Positions 43,777-52,946 of a stretch of 64,000 nucleotides of DNA are shown here, piece by piece. This DNA is from Ralstonia sp. UBA689 (lineage in GTDB: Bacteria; Pseudomonadota; Gammaproteobacteria; Burkholderiales; Burkholderiaceae). Every line of letters starts with the position of its first letter. Positions within the stretch are counted from its first letter, which is position 1. The notes beneath the pieces were generated by a model. That model was not told where the DNA came from. It saw nothing but the letters and a program-made list of their open reading frames with translations, and did no database searches. The stretch covers positions 91,960 to 155,959 of the forward strand of contig NZ_DBMV01000040.1 of assembly GCF_002298975.1 (NCBI RefSeq), read 5' to 3'. A program made the translations under genes and the position numbers.

Positions 43777-44426
43777 GTGGCTTCTTCCTGTGAGTTGGCC
43801 GCATGCATGCGTTGGACGAGCGCCTCCGACTCGATACCCGCGCCGAAGTGATGGACGACGTGATTCAGGACATGGTTGTGTTGTCCTTCAGTGAACGCGG
43901 CGCAGCCATCGGTGACGACCCAGCAATTGATGCCCATGTCGTGCGCTTCCCGCAACGTGGATTCCACGCAGACATGCGTGGCGAAGCCCATCAGCACGAG
44001 CGAATCGATGCGATTGTTGCGAAGGAACGGATCAAGTGTCGAGTTCCTTAGAACGCTGGCGCCAGAACGCCCCTGGGATACGAACTCATCGCCCTGAGGG
44101 ACAAACGGGGGCACGAATGCCGCGCCCGCGCCGGTCCAGGTGCCTGCACGCGGTATGGCCGCACGCAGTCCGAGTACATTCTCCCCGCCGGAGAAGAGGC
44201 GATAGGCCGCATCTGATCGAAGATCCAGTCCGGCGTGAACGATGGTCCATCCTTGTTGCCTTGCCTCGGTCAACACGCGTTCGGCGTTGCCAACCGCGCT
44301 CAGGAAGGCCTCCTTGTCTTGTACGAGGCCGTTGAACAGAACGCCGTCCGTTGCCAGCCATTCGCGTTGGAATTCGATGAAAACCAAAGCGGTGCGCGAC
44401 TTCTCGAGGAGAGGTTGATTCGTCAT
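43764..44426 (-). CDS. Isochorismatase-like cysteine hydrolase with changed triad
   Basis: This 220-residue cytoplasmic alpha/beta hydrolase of the isochorismatase superfamily acts on amides, ureides or enol ethers. The nucleophile is intact as Cys153 in GFATHVCVESTLREA. However, the usual Asp in the first motif is Glu18 (VFIEFQREW), and the Lys that precedes GRSGA is Gln118 (SQGRSGAS), by my reading. The cis-peptide region (LMGFATHVC) looks normal. It could be an active variant of the Glu-type subgroup or a non-catalytic member. The start at 44426 is preceded by a palindromic operator region. It is first in an operon with the MarR gene. Confidence 0.8.
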   Translation of the reverse strand: MTNQPLLEKSRTALVFIEFQREWLATDGVLFNGLVQDKEAFLSAVGNAERVLTEARQQGWTIVHAGLDLRSDAAYRLFSGGENVLGLRAAIPRAGTWTGAGAAFVPPFVPQGDEFVSQGRSGASVLRNSTLDPFLRNNRIDSLVLMGFATHVCVESTLREAHDMGINCWVVTDGCAAFTEGQHNHVLNHVVHHFGAGIESEALVQRMHAANSQEEATCSS

Positions 44427-44438
44427 TCGTGATCTCTG

Positions 44439-44466
44439 CAATATGATTACCACGATAACCATATTG
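44439..44466. promoter_or_regulatory. Palindromic operator before hydrolase-MarR operon
   Basis: CAATATG at 44439-44445 and CATATTG at 44460-44466 form a perfect 7-bp inverted repeat. The inner sequence ATTACCACGATAAC is itself partly symmetric. It lies 12 bp before the hydrolase ATG, where MarR-type repressors usually bind. Confidence 0.65.
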
Positions 44467-44759
44467 TGAAAAATGGACGCTGGCAAGCATGTTCAGGTAA
44501 CGAGCTGGCGCGATCCGTGCCGCTTGCGGCGTCACGGCCGTTCGGCGTCAATTCCCCACGCTTTTACGCTTGCAGGGGCGCGCGCTTCCCTCGCGGTAGA
44601 AAGCCCGGTGTGCGGGCCCTGCCGAAGTGGACTGCATATGTGAGGTCGCGCCTCGGTTTGCTGCGGCGGGTTGTGCGAAAGGGTATCGCCATCGACGCTG
44701 AAAACGCGTCGCCTGCACGATAGGCGCTGGCTCCGCCCGGAGCTGTTGTCCGCTACCGA
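44467..44759. other. About 300 bp without a recognisable gene
   Basis: A short plus-strand open frame of about 85 codons has no known domain, no ribosome binding site, and is Arg-rich as chance frames in GC-rich DNA are. Probably promoter and spacer. Confidence 0.4.
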
Positions 44760-45596
44760 TCAAGCCGGCGCAAAAAACCGCTCGTGCAGCTCTTCAAGCC
44801 CAAGCGTGCCGATCACTTCAGCAAGCCGCTCAGTCGCGCGCCGGCGCGGCAGATCCTTGTACTGCGCAATGATCAGCTCGTTCTTCATTGAATGCTCCCA
44901 GCCGACGAGTTCCGTCACGCTCACCTGATAGCCGTGGGCTTCGAGCTGCAGGCAGCGCAGTACGTTCGTGACCTGGCTGCCGAACTCACGTGTATGCAGC
45001 GGATGGCGCCAGATTTCCGTCAAGGCATTGCCAAGCGATTTGCTCTTGTTCTTGCGCAGCACCCCCGCCACCTCTGCCTGACAGCAGGGCACGAGCACGA
45101 TGTATTGCGCATGCTTTTCAAGCGCGAAGCGGATCGCATCGTCGGTGGCCGTGTTGCAGGCATGCAGCGCGGTCACGATGTCGACGGCGGGCGGCAGTCG
45201 CTCCGACGTAATCGATTCGGCCACCGACAGGTTCAGGAACGACATCCCCTTGAAGCCGAGCCGCGCCGCGAGCTCGGTCGATTTGGCGACAAGCTCCTCG
45301 CGCGTTTCGATGCCATAGACGTGCGAAGCGCCGTCGCCGGGATGTTCTTTGAAGAACAGGTCGTAGAGGATGAAGCCCAGGTATGACTTGCCCGCGCCAT
45401 GATCGACGAGCGAGACATGCCCTTTCGCCTTTTGCACGTCGGCGAGCAGCGGCTCGATGAACTGGAACAGGTGATAGACCTGCTTCAGCTTGCGGCGGCT
45501 GTCTTGATTCATCTTGCCGTCGCGCGTCAGGATGTGCAGCTCCTTCAGCAACTCGATCGACTGGTTGGGGCGGATCTCGTGGGTTTTATTGGACAT
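44760..45596 (-). CDS. SAM-dependent methyltransferase with PCC motif
   Basis: This 278-residue class I methyltransferase has motif I DHGAGKSYLGFIL (residues about 63-75) and an acidic loop at the end of strand 2 (YGIETREELV). The motif VPCCQAEV fits the Methyltransf_32-like group, in which a PCC loop replaces the NPPY motif. Substrate unknown; relatives act on RNA, protein or small molecules. The start at 45596 is an ATG; an earlier in-frame start exists without support. It diverges from the flavoprotein gene across about 215 bp. Confidence 0.78.
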   Translation of the reverse strand: MSNKTHEIRPNQSIELLKELHILTRDGKMNQDSRRKLKQVYHLFQFIEPLLADVQKAKGHVSLVDHGAGKSYLGFILYDLFFKEHPGDGASHVYGIETREELVAKSTELAARLGFKGMSFLNLSVAESITSERLPPAVDIVTALHACNTATDDAIRFALEKHAQYIVLVPCCQAEVAGVLRKNKSKSLGNALTEIWRHPLHTREFGSQVTNVLRCLQLEAHGYQVSVTELVGWEHSMKNELIIAQYKDLPRRRATERLAEVIGTLGLEELHERFFAPA

Positions 45597-45811
45597 CGTC
45601 AGAACTGCCGAGCGGCATGCCACACTCATGCGCGCGGCAGCCTGTAGAAAAACGGAAGCGAATGCGCCAGTTTACCGAAAAGCGGCTCGGGCGACGGCGG
45701 GTTCCTCAGCGTGAGAGCGATGGGCCGCATTGTTTGCCCCAGCCAAGCCGGGATGTGACAATAGCGCCCCCCCCCGCTAGTCTGCCCCGCGCGTCCTCTG
45801 TCCACCTCCGT

Positions 45812-47086
45812 ATGTCCGAACCGCTCAACGTTCCCTTGGTTGCCGTGATCGGCGCCGGCCCCGCCGGGCTGATGGCCGCCGAAGTCCTGTCACGCGCAGG
45901 CGTGCGCGTCGAGGTGTTCGACGCGATGCCGTCGGTTGGGCGCAAGTTTCTGCTGGCGGGCATCGGCGGGATGAACATCACGCACTCGGAACCGCTTGAG
46001 GCATTTCTCGGGCGCTATGGCGCGCGCCGCGAGCAACTTGCGCCGCTCATCAATCGTTTCAGCCCGGACACCCTGCGCGAGTGGGTGCATGGCCTCGGGA
46101 TCGAAACATTCGTCGGCAGCTCGGGCCGCGTGTTCCCGACCGACATGAAGGCGGCGCCCTTGCTACGGGCGTGGCTGCATCGGCTGCGCGAAGCCGGTGT
46201 GAAGTTGCACATGCGGCACCGCTGGGTCGGTTGGAGCGCAGCGCCGTCCGATCAGGCGGATCAACCGCAGGCCTTGCGCTTCGAAACGCCCGACGGTGAG
46301 CGGCTTGTCCATGCCAACGCCGTCGTGCTGGCCACAGGCGGCGGCAGTTGGCCGCGCCTTGGCTCCGACGGCGCATGGGTGTCGCGTCTGGCAGCATGCG
46401 GCGTGCAAGTGCGGCCGCTCCAGCCCGCCAACTGCGGGTTTGATGCGGACTGGAGCCCGTACTTTCAGGAGCGCTTCGCGGGGCAGCCGGTGAAGTCCGT
46501 CGCGATCGGCATCGCGTCCGGCGACGATGGTGCGGTCCAATTCCGTCAAGGTGAGTTTGTCGTCACGCAGACGGGCATCGAAGGCAGCCTTGTCTACGCG
46601 TTGTCGGCGCCGATCCGCGATGCGCTTGCGGCAGGCGGCGACACCACAATCTGGCTCGACCTCGCGCCCGGATGGAGCGCGCAACGCGTAGCCACCGAGC
46701 TGATGCGGCCGCGCGGTGCACGCTCGATGTCCAGTCATCTGCAGAGCAAGCTGAACATCACCGGCGTCAAACTTGGGCTGTTGCGCGAATGCCTGTCGAA
46801 AGACGCATTTGCCGATCTCGCGCAGCTTGCGCAGGCTATCAAGGCGCTGCCGCTGCGGCTCACGCGTGTTCGGCCGCTTGACGAGGCGATCAGCAGCGCG
46901 GGCGGCGTCGCGTTCGAAGCGTTGGATGTGAACCTGATGGTAGAGCGCTTGCCCGGCGTGTTCTGCGCGGGCGAGATGCTCGATTGGGAAGCCCCGACGG
47001 GCGGTTACCTGCTGACGGCGTGCTTTGCGAGTGGAGCCGCCGCCGGGCACGGTGTGCTGACGTATCTGGCGGCGCAGGTCCGTTAG
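45812..47086 (+). CDS. YhiN/HI0933-type flavoprotein
   Basis: This 424-residue FAD-binding protein has N-terminal dinucleotide motif VIGAGPAGLMAAEVLSRAG, followed by a family-specific stretch with GIGGMNITHSE. A second FAD block reads VLATGGGSWPRLGSDG. The C-terminal ending EMLDWEAPTGGYLLTACFASGAAAG matches the family's last block, read here in parts. The open frame starts far upstream, but the ATG at 45812 fits the family length. Members are widespread, with no firmly known function; possibly an oxidoreductase in tRNA or cofactor metabolism. Its 3' end overlaps the converging methyltransferase gene by 4 bp. Confidence 0.85.
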   Translation: MSEPLNVPLVAVIGAGPAGLMAAEVLSRAGVRVEVFDAMPSVGRKFLLAGIGGMNITHSEPLEAFLGRYGARREQLAPLINRFSPDTLREWVHGLGIETFVGSSGRVFPTDMKAAPLLRAWLHRLREAGVKLHMRHRWVGWSAAPSDQADQPQALRFETPDGERLVHANAVVLATGGGSWPRLGSDGAWVSRLAACGVQVRPLQPANCGFDADWSPYFQERFAGQPVKSVAIGIASGDDGAVQFRQGEFVVTQTGIEGSLVYALSAPIRDALAAGGDTTIWLDLAPGWSAQRVATELMRPRGARSMSSHLQSKLNITGVKLGLLRECLSKDAFADLAQLAQAIKALPLRLTRVRPLDEAISSAGGVAFEALDVNLMVERLPGVFCAGEMLDWEAPTGGYLLTACFASGAAAGHGVLTYLAAQVR

Positions 47087-48207
47087 CGCGCCTTCAAGCG
47101 CCACAAGGACGTGACCTCGGCCGCGCGCGCCTGATAGAGCGGGTCATTCTCATCCGACGCCTTCGGGTGCTTCGGCTTGATGTCGTCGCGTCCGATGACT
47201 TGCAGGCCGGCCGCATCGATCATTGCCAGCAGGGTGTCCCGCGTGCGCAAGCCGAGATGCTCGGCAAAATCCGACAGGATCAACCAACCCTCGCCGTTTG
47301 GTTCGAGGTGCGCGGCGAGGCCATCGAGAAAGCCGCGCAGCATGCGATTGTCGGGGTCATAGACCGCGCGTTCGATCGGTGAGCTCGGCCGGGCCGGAAG
47401 CCACGGCGGATTACACACGATGAGCGGCGCGCGGCCCTCGGGAAAGAGATCGGCGCAGACCACTTCGACTTGCGATTGGAACCCAAGACGCGTCAGGTTC
47501 TCGCGGGCGCAGGCCAGCGCGCGTGCATCCTGGTCGGTGGCGATGATGCGTTTCACGCCCCGTTTTGCGAGCACGGCAGCGAGCACGCCCGTGCCCGTGC
47601 CGATGTCGAAGGCCAGCGCTTGCGATGGCAGGGGCGCTTTTGCAACCAGATCGATGTATTCGCCGCGCACCGGCGAAAAGACACCGTAGTACGGGTGAAT
47701 GCGCTCACCGCCCAGCGCGGGAATTTCGACCCCCTTCTTGCGCCATTCATGCGCGCCGATCAGCCCGAGCAGTTCCCTGAGCGATACGACCGAAGCGTGT
47801 TCGCCCGCGCCGTATGCTTCATTGCAGGCCTCGCGCACGTCGGGCGCGCGGCGCAATGGGATCGTGTAGTCCGCATCCAGGGGAATCAGCAGCATGCCGA
47901 GCGTGCGGGCGCGCTGCGATTGGGCCTGACGATGAAGGTTGAACGCGTCGATGGGCGAGGTGGCGGCCTTGCGCGGCTTGCGATCAGCGCGGCGGGACAT
48001 CGCCTGCAGCAGTTGGCGCGCGTTCTGAAAATCACCGTGCCAGAGCATCGCGATGCCTTCGCATGCCTGGCGATAGGCAACGTCGGCCGTGATGCGGTCG
48101 TCAGCAATCGTGACGCGCTTGGGTGGCGGGTTGCCGGCTTCGGAGCGCCAAAGCGCGGTGTGGGCGGTTTCGGCGTCGGTCCAACTGAGGGTGGGGTGGT
48201 CGGTCAC
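47083..48207 (-). CDS. Class I methyltransferase with NPPW motif
   Basis: This is a 374-residue protein from the GTG at 48207; a longer frame from TTG 48312 overlaps the next gene and is less likely. The N-terminal 170 residues are family-specific and unrecognised. The C-terminal half is a SAM-binding fold: motif I FDIGTGTGVLAAVLAKRG, acidic strand-2 end IATDQDARALACARENL and catalytic NPPW in IVCNPPWLPARP. NPPW suggests N-methylation of a nucleobase or glutamine, as in the PrmC/RlmG type. The stop overlaps the flavoprotein's stop. No partner gives the substrate. Confidence 0.82.
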   Translation of the reverse strand: MTDHPTLSWTDAETAHTALWRSEAGNPPPKRVTIADDRITADVAYRQACEGIAMLWHGDFQNARQLLQAMSRRADRKPRKAATSPIDAFNLHRQAQSQRARTLGMLLIPLDADYTIPLRRAPDVREACNEAYGAGEHASVVSLRELLGLIGAHEWRKKGVEIPALGGERIHPYYGVFSPVRGEYIDLVAKAPLPSQALAFDIGTGTGVLAAVLAKRGVKRIIATDQDARALACARENLTRLGFQSQVEVVCADLFPEGRAPLIVCNPPWLPARPSSPIERAVYDPDNRMLRGFLDGLAAHLEPNGEGWLILSDFAEHLGLRTRDTLLAMIDAAGLQVIGRDDIKPKHPKASDENDPLYQARAAEVTSLWRLKAR

Positions 48208-48308
48208 AGGGCTGCGTAACAAAAAGCGGGAGAGGCGTTGCGAGCTTGGGAGCGCATCGCGCGGGAATCGGCGACACGATACCGTGCTTTTTGCCGCGCA
48301 GCACCACC

Positions 48309-49115
48309 TCAATCGTCGTCGCGCTGCTGCCGATTGAGCGATAACTCCTGGGCGGCGCGCACCAGCAGCGTCCGAGCGTCATCCAGCGACGGCCCGACAT
48401 GTCGGTCGATACGGCGGATGTACGGCGAGGTCAGCACGGCCAACGCGTGCCCGTCCGGCCCCAGGATCGGGCACGAAATATCCACCACGCCGAATGACTG
48501 CAAGCTATCGCGCTGCTTGTAGCCCTGCGTGCGGATGCGCTGCAGCGTGTGTTCCAGTTCGTCGGCGGGGATCGGCACTTCGCCTTCCACAGCGATGTGT
48601 TCGGCCAGCATCTGCGCGCGGCGCTCGTCGCTCTGGAAGGCCAGCAGCACGTGGCCGGAGCCGGTGTCGAGCAGGCTCACGCGCGCTCCCAGGCGGATCG
48701 ACAGACCCCACGTGCCGGGCCCGGGCACCTGCGCGATCACCAGCACATTGCCGCGGTCATATACGCCCAGGTGGCAAGATTGCTCGGATTGGCGCGCGTA
48801 GGCATCCATGACCGGCAGCGCCTGCGTCACCAGCCGGTTGACGGGCGGGTGCCGGTGCGCCAACGCAAACATCTTCAGGCTCAGCGCATGGCGGTCGCCG
48901 CCGGCCGAGCGCGTCACGTATTGCCGCACCACCAGGCGCTCCAGCATCCGGTAGATCTCGTTGGCGCTGCGGCCGAGCGCCTTGACGATCTCGGCACGCG
49001 TGAGGCCGTCGGGGTATTCGGAGAGCAGCTCGAGGATGTCGAGCCCCTTGTCCAGCGCGGGCGCACGGTAGCGGTCGCTGCCGGTGTCGGTAGAAGTCGT
49101 GGTGTCTTTGTCCAT
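48309..49115 (-). CDS. IclR family regulator, divergent from L-fucose operon
   Basis: This 268-residue regulator has an N-terminal winged helix-turn-helix (GLDILELLSEYPDGLTRAEI, then KALGRSANEIYRMLERLV) and a C-terminal IclR effector domain (ALPVMDAYARQSEQSCHLGV, later SFGVVDISCPILGPDG). It starts at the ATG at 49115 and faces away from the sugar import and L-fucose genes, with a 207-bp promoter region between. By position it likely represses or activates that operon in response to fucose or an oxidised derivative; this is inference. The far end abuts the methyltransferase gene. Confidence 0.88.
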   Translation of the reverse strand: MDKDTTTSTDTGSDRYRAPALDKGLDILELLSEYPDGLTRAEIVKALGRSANEIYRMLERLVVRQYVTRSAGGDRHALSLKMFALAHRHPPVNRLVTQALPVMDAYARQSEQSCHLGVYDRGNVLVIAQVPGPGTWGLSIRLGARVSLLDTGSGHVLLAFQSDERRAQMLAEHIAVEGEVPIPADELEHTLQRIRTQGYKQRDSLQSFGVVDISCPILGPDGHALAVLTSPYIRRIDRHVGPSLDDARTLLVRAAQELSLNRQQRDDD

Positions 49116-49207
49116 ACGGCATCGAATCTTAAAGCGGTGTTTGGGCAATCACAAATGTGCCGGGCATGCGCCCAGCTTCAGTAGGGAAAACCCCTGCGAC
49201 GCATTCC

Positions 49208-49236
49208 TTGACGTCGTTGCATTCAAATATAAATAA
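49208..49236 (+). promoter_or_regulatory. Probable promoter of the L-fucose operon
   Basis: TTGACG at 49208-49213 is followed after 16-17 bases by an AT-rich -10-like stretch (TAAATA or AAATAA at 49230-49236). It lies 87 bp before the binding-protein ATG. ATTCA occurs twice (49221 and 49240) flanking the -10 and could be part of an IclR site. Confidence 0.5.
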
Positions 49237-49322
49237 TCTATTCACTGATGAGCGCGAAGGGGGTGCCACGCGGTCGTCAGGCACAGATGCAGTTCTCAAA
49301 CTTGCACACCGGAGACAATCAC

Positions 49323-50393
49323 ATGGCAGCTTCACGCAGTCCGTCCGCCATTGGCGGGCGCGTTTCCCAATCCTCCCGATTCTTCCAGCGCGGCCTCGTC
49401 AGGCGCGTGACCGTGGCCGCCGCGGCCGTCGGTGCCTTGTGTGCTGGCGCGGCCCATGCCGTGGATGGCGCCAAGGTGGGCGTCAACCTGCCGTTGCTGA
49501 CTTCGCCGTTCTGGCAGTCGTACAACGGCTACATCCCGAAGATGGCCAAGACGCTGGGCGTCGACATTCTGGCGCCGGTCAACTCCAACCAGGATCCGGC
49601 GCAACAGATCACGGACATTTCCAACCTGATCAACCTGGGCGCGAAGGGCCTGGTGGTGGCGCCGCTCGATTCGGCGGCGATCAGCCGGGCGCTGGACCTG
49701 GCCGAGCAGCGCAAGGTGCCCGTGGTGGCGGTGGATGTGGCGCCCACCAAGGGCAAGGTGGCGATGGTGGTACGCGCCGACAACCGCGCGTATGGCACCA
49801 AGTCGTGCCAGTACATCGGCCAGCACGTGAAGGCGGGCAAGGTGGTGCAGATCATGGGCGATCTGGCTTCCGTCAACGGGCGGGATCGCGCCGAAGCCTT
49901 CCGCACCTGCATGAAGGATTTCCCGAACCTGAAGGTGCTGGAGATTCCGGCGGGCTGGAAGTCCGACGCCGCGGCCGCTGCGCTCGATAGCCTGCTCTCC
50001 GCCAACCCAGACGTGAAGGGCATCTACATGCATGCCGGCGGCGTGTATCTGGCGCCGACGCTGCAGACGCTGCGCCGCAAGGGCCTGCTGGTGCCGGCGG
50101 GTGATCCGAAGCACATCGTGGTGGTGAGCAACGACGGCATCGCGCAGGAATATGACGCCATCCGCAAGGGCGAGATCGACGCGACCATTTCGCAGCCGGC
50201 CGATCTGTACGCCAAATATGGCCTGTACTACATCAAGGCTACGCTGGCCGGCCAGACCTTCAAGGTGGGCCCGACCGACCACGGCAGCAACATCGTCGAA
50301 GTCTCGCCGGGCATTCTGGAAGACCAGCTTCCGGCGCCCGTGGTGACCAAGCAGAACGTGGACGACAAGGCGCTATGGGCCAACCAGCAGTAA
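49323..50393 (+). CDS. Sugar ABC transporter, periplasmic binding protein
   Basis: This 356-residue binding protein of the RbsB/pentose-hexose type has a twin-Arg-like but probably Sec signal peptide (VRRVTVAAAAVGALCAGAAHA). The mature body shows VGVNLPLLTSPFWQSYNGY, DPAQQITDISNLINLGAKGL and SNDGIAQEYDAIRKGEIDATI, all family-typical. I start at the ATG at 49323 with GGAGAC upstream; the in-frame extension before it is unsupported. It overlaps the ATPase gene by 19 bp. From the catabolic genes that follow, L-fucose or a close 6-deoxyhexose/aldose is the likely ligand. Confidence 0.9.
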   Translation: MAASRSPSAIGGRVSQSSRFFQRGLVRRVTVAAAAVGALCAGAAHAVDGAKVGVNLPLLTSPFWQSYNGYIPKMAKTLGVDILAPVNSNQDPAQQITDISNLINLGAKGLVVAPLDSAAISRALDLAEQRKVPVVAVDVAPTKGKVAMVVRADNRAYGTKSCQYIGQHVKAGKVVQIMGDLASVNGRDRAEAFRTCMKDFPNLKVLEIPAGWKSDAAAAALDSLLSANPDVKGIYMHAGGVYLAPTLQTLRRKGLLVPAGDPKHIVVVSNDGIAQEYDAIRKGEIDATISQPADLYAKYGLYYIKATLAGQTFKVGPTDHGSNIVEVSPGILEDQLPAPVVTKQNVDDKALWANQQ

Positions 50394-51904
50394 AGCCCTC
50401 CGAAGCCGTGCCGATGGTCGAGGCGCGCGGGCTGTCCAAGCAGTTCGGCTCGACCATGGCGCTGCGCGACGTGAGCCTGGCGGTCATGCCGGGCGAGTCA
50501 CACGCGCTGGTCGGGCGCAACGGCGCGGGCAAGTCGACGCTGGTGTCGATGCTCACCGGTCTGCGCCAGCCCGACACCGGCACGATCCTGTTCAACGGGC
50601 AGGCCGCGCCGCCGGTGTCGGACAGCGCGGCCTGGCGCAGCCACGTGGCTTGCGTTTATCAGCACTCGACCATCGTGCGTGAGCTGACGGTGGCCGAGAA
50701 CCTCTTCATCAACCGGCAGCCGACGCGGCGCGGGTGGATCGACTGGCGCGCGTTGCGCCGCGAGGCCCGCGCGCTGCTCGACAGTTGGCAGATCGATGTG
50801 CACGAAGACATGCGCGCGGCTGATCTGACGGTGGAGGCGCGCCAGTTGGTGGAGATCGCGCGGTCTTTGTCGTATGGCGCGCGTTTCATCATCCTCGACG
50901 AGCCGACTGCGCAACTCGATGGCGATGAGATCAAGCGCCTGTTCCGCCGCATCGAAGAGCTGCAGCGCAATGGCGTGACGTTCCTCTTCATCTCGCATCA
51001 CCTGCAGGAGATCTACGACATCTGCCAGACGGTGACGGTGCTGCGCGACGCGCGCCACATCGTCACCTCGCCGGTGGACGCGATGCCCAAGACCGCGCTG
51101 ATCGAGGCCATGACGGGTGAAGCCGGCAAGCTCGCCCCGAGTGATGCACGTGACCGCGAGCCACTGGCGGACGCACCCGTGGTGCTCGACATCGCTGGGC
51201 TGAGCGGCGAGGACTACGCCAATGTCTCGCTGCAGGTGAGGCGCGGCGAGGTGGTGGGCATCACGGGGGCCACCAGCAGCGGCCGCACCAGCGTGGGCGA
51301 GGCAGTGGCCGGGCTCAAGGCGCAGTCGGCAGGCGAGATCCGCGTCGACGGCCGTGCGCTCAAGCCGGGCAACGTGACCGACGCGCTGGCCTGCGGCGTG
51401 AGCTGCGTGCCCAAGGACCGCCATCACGAAGGCCTGGTGCTCAGCCAGTCGATCGGCGAGAACGCGACGATGACCGTGCCTCACCTGCTCGGCAAGTTCG
51501 GCTTCATTGCGCCGGCACCGCGCCGCCACATGGCGCAGACGCTGATGCACGAACTGGGCGTTGTCGCGCAGGGCGAGGAACAGGCGGTGTCGGGCCTGTC
51601 GGGCGGCAATCAGCAGAAGGTGGTGATGGCGCGTGCGCTGGCCAACAACCCCGATGTGCTGGTGCTGATCGACCCGACGGCGGGCGTGGACGTGAAATCG
51701 AAGCAGGCCTTGCTGTCGGTGGTCGACACCGTGCGTCAGGAGGGCAAGGCGGTGCTGCTGGTCAGCAGTGAACTGGATGACCTGCGCGTGTGCGACCGCG
51801 TGCTGGTGATGCTGCGCGGTGCCGTCTGCGCGGAATATGCGGCGGGCTGGGAAGACAACGCCCTGATCGCGTCGATAGAAGGAGTGACTCTCAATGAAAG
51901 GTAA
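50375..51904 (+). CDS. Sugar ABC transporter, fused double ATP-binding protein
   Basis: This 509-residue protein holds two ATPase domains. Domain 1 has Walker A GRNGAGKST (47-55) and Walker B FIILDEPTAQLD but a degenerate signature (LTVEARQLVE). Domain 2 has signature LSGGNQQK but a changed Walker A (GATSSGRTS, no Lys) and Walker B end LVLIDPTAGVD, in which Ile-Asp replaces the usual Asp-Glu before Pro. Thus one composite ATP site is complete and one is degenerate, as in RbsA/XylG-type importers, though the loss of the Glu goes further than usual. It overlaps both neighbours. Confidence 0.92.
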   Translation: MGQPAVKPSEAVPMVEARGLSKQFGSTMALRDVSLAVMPGESHALVGRNGAGKSTLVSMLTGLRQPDTGTILFNGQAAPPVSDSAAWRSHVACVYQHSTIVRELTVAENLFINRQPTRRGWIDWRALRREARALLDSWQIDVHEDMRAADLTVEARQLVEIARSLSYGARFIILDEPTAQLDGDEIKRLFRRIEELQRNGVTFLFISHHLQEIYDICQTVTVLRDARHIVTSPVDAMPKTALIEAMTGEAGKLAPSDARDREPLADAPVVLDIAGLSGEDYANVSLQVRRGEVVGITGATSSGRTSVGEAVAGLKAQSAGEIRVDGRALKPGNVTDALACGVSCVPKDRHHEGLVLSQSIGENATMTVPHLLGKFGFIAPAPRRHMAQTLMHELGVVAQGEEQAVSGLSGGNQQKVVMARALANNPDVLVLIDPTAGVDVKSKQALLSVVDTVRQEGKAVLLVSSELDDLRVCDRVLVMLRGAVCAEYAAGWEDNALIASIEGVTLNER

Positions 51905-52913
51905 TGCCATGGCCGCGAATGCACCCGATGCGCGCGCCGCTCGTCAGGCGCCGCGCTTCAGCTTGGCGCGTCTGCGCGATTTCGCGCTGATCCCGGCGCT
52001 CGTGATCCTGTTCGTGCTCGGCGCGTTCGTCAGCCCGAGCTTCCTGACCGAGGCCAACCTCATCAGCATCCTGGGCGCATCCGCAGCGCTGGCGCTGGTG
52101 GTGCTGGCGGAGTCGCTGATCATCATCACGGGCAAGTTCGACCTGTCGGTGGAATCGACGGTCGGTATCGCCCCGGCGGTGGGCGCCATGCTGGTGATCC
52201 CGGCCGCCTCGGGCGGCTTTGGCACCGAGTGGCCGCTGGTGCTGGGTTTGCTGGCCATCCTCGCCATCGGCGCGGTGGTCGGCTTCGTCAACGGCTTCCT
52301 GGTGGTCAAGCTGCGGTTGAACGCTTTCATCGTCACGCTGGCCATGCTGATCGTGCTGCGCGGGATGCTGGTGGGTGCCACCAAGGGCGGCACGCTGTTC
52401 GACATGCCCGCGCCGTTCTTTGCGTTGGCCACGACCACGCTGATCGGGCTGCCGCTGTCGGTCTGGCTTGCGGCGCTGGCCTTTGCGGTGGCGGGCGGCA
52501 TGCTGCGCTACCACCGGCTGGGGCGCGCGCTGTATGCCATTGGCGGCAATGCCCCTGCGTCCCGCGCGGCCGGCATCAAGGTCGATCGCATCATCTGGGG
52601 CGTGTTCATGCTGGCCGGCGTGCTGGCCGCCGTCGGCGGGCTGGTGGTGACGGGCTACGTGGGTGCCATCAATGCCAACCAGGGCAACGGGATGATCTTC
52701 ACCGTGTTTGCGGCAGCCGTGATTGGCGGCGTGTCGCTCGACGGCGGGCGCGGCTCGATGTTCGGTGCGCTGTGCGGCGTGCTGCTGCTGGGTGTCGTGC
52801 AGAACCTGCTGACGCTGGCACAGGTGCCGTCATTCTGGATTCAGGCCATCTACGGCGCCATCATCCTCGGCGCATTGATGGTGGCCAAGCTCACCGGCGA
52901 AGAGCAGCAGTAA
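51894..52913 (+). CDS. Sugar ABC transporter permease
   Basis: This 339-residue inner-membrane permease of the RbsC/AraH group has about ten hydrophobic helices. The conserved cytoplasmic block GRALYAIGGNAPASRAAGIKV couples it to the ATPase, and FAAAVIGGVSLDGGRGSMFG is also family-typical. It overlaps the ATPase gene by 11 bp and is followed 33 bp later by the first catabolic gene. Together with the previous two genes it forms a complete importer. Confidence 0.92.
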   Translation: MKGNAMAANAPDARAARQAPRFSLARLRDFALIPALVILFVLGAFVSPSFLTEANLISILGASAALALVVLAESLIIITGKFDLSVESTVGIAPAVGAMLVIPAASGGFGTEWPLVLGLLAILAIGAVVGFVNGFLVVKLRLNAFIVTLAMLIVLRGMLVGATKGGTLFDMPAPFFALATTTLIGLPLSVWLAALAFAVAGGMLRYHRLGRALYAIGGNAPASRAAGIKVDRIIWGVFMLAGVLAAVGGLVVTGYVGAINANQGNGMIFTVFAAAVIGGVSLDGGRGSMFGALCGVLLLGVVQNLLTLAQVPSFWIQAIYGAIILGALMVAKLTGEEQQ

Positions 52914-52946
52914 GCCGGGTTCTCTCCTCATACCAAGACAAACGCA

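Noticed and set aside
44466..44723. An 85-codon plus-strand frame between the hydrolase and the methyltransferase
   Set aside because: Arg-rich, no start signal, no domain; it begins inside the operator palindrome.
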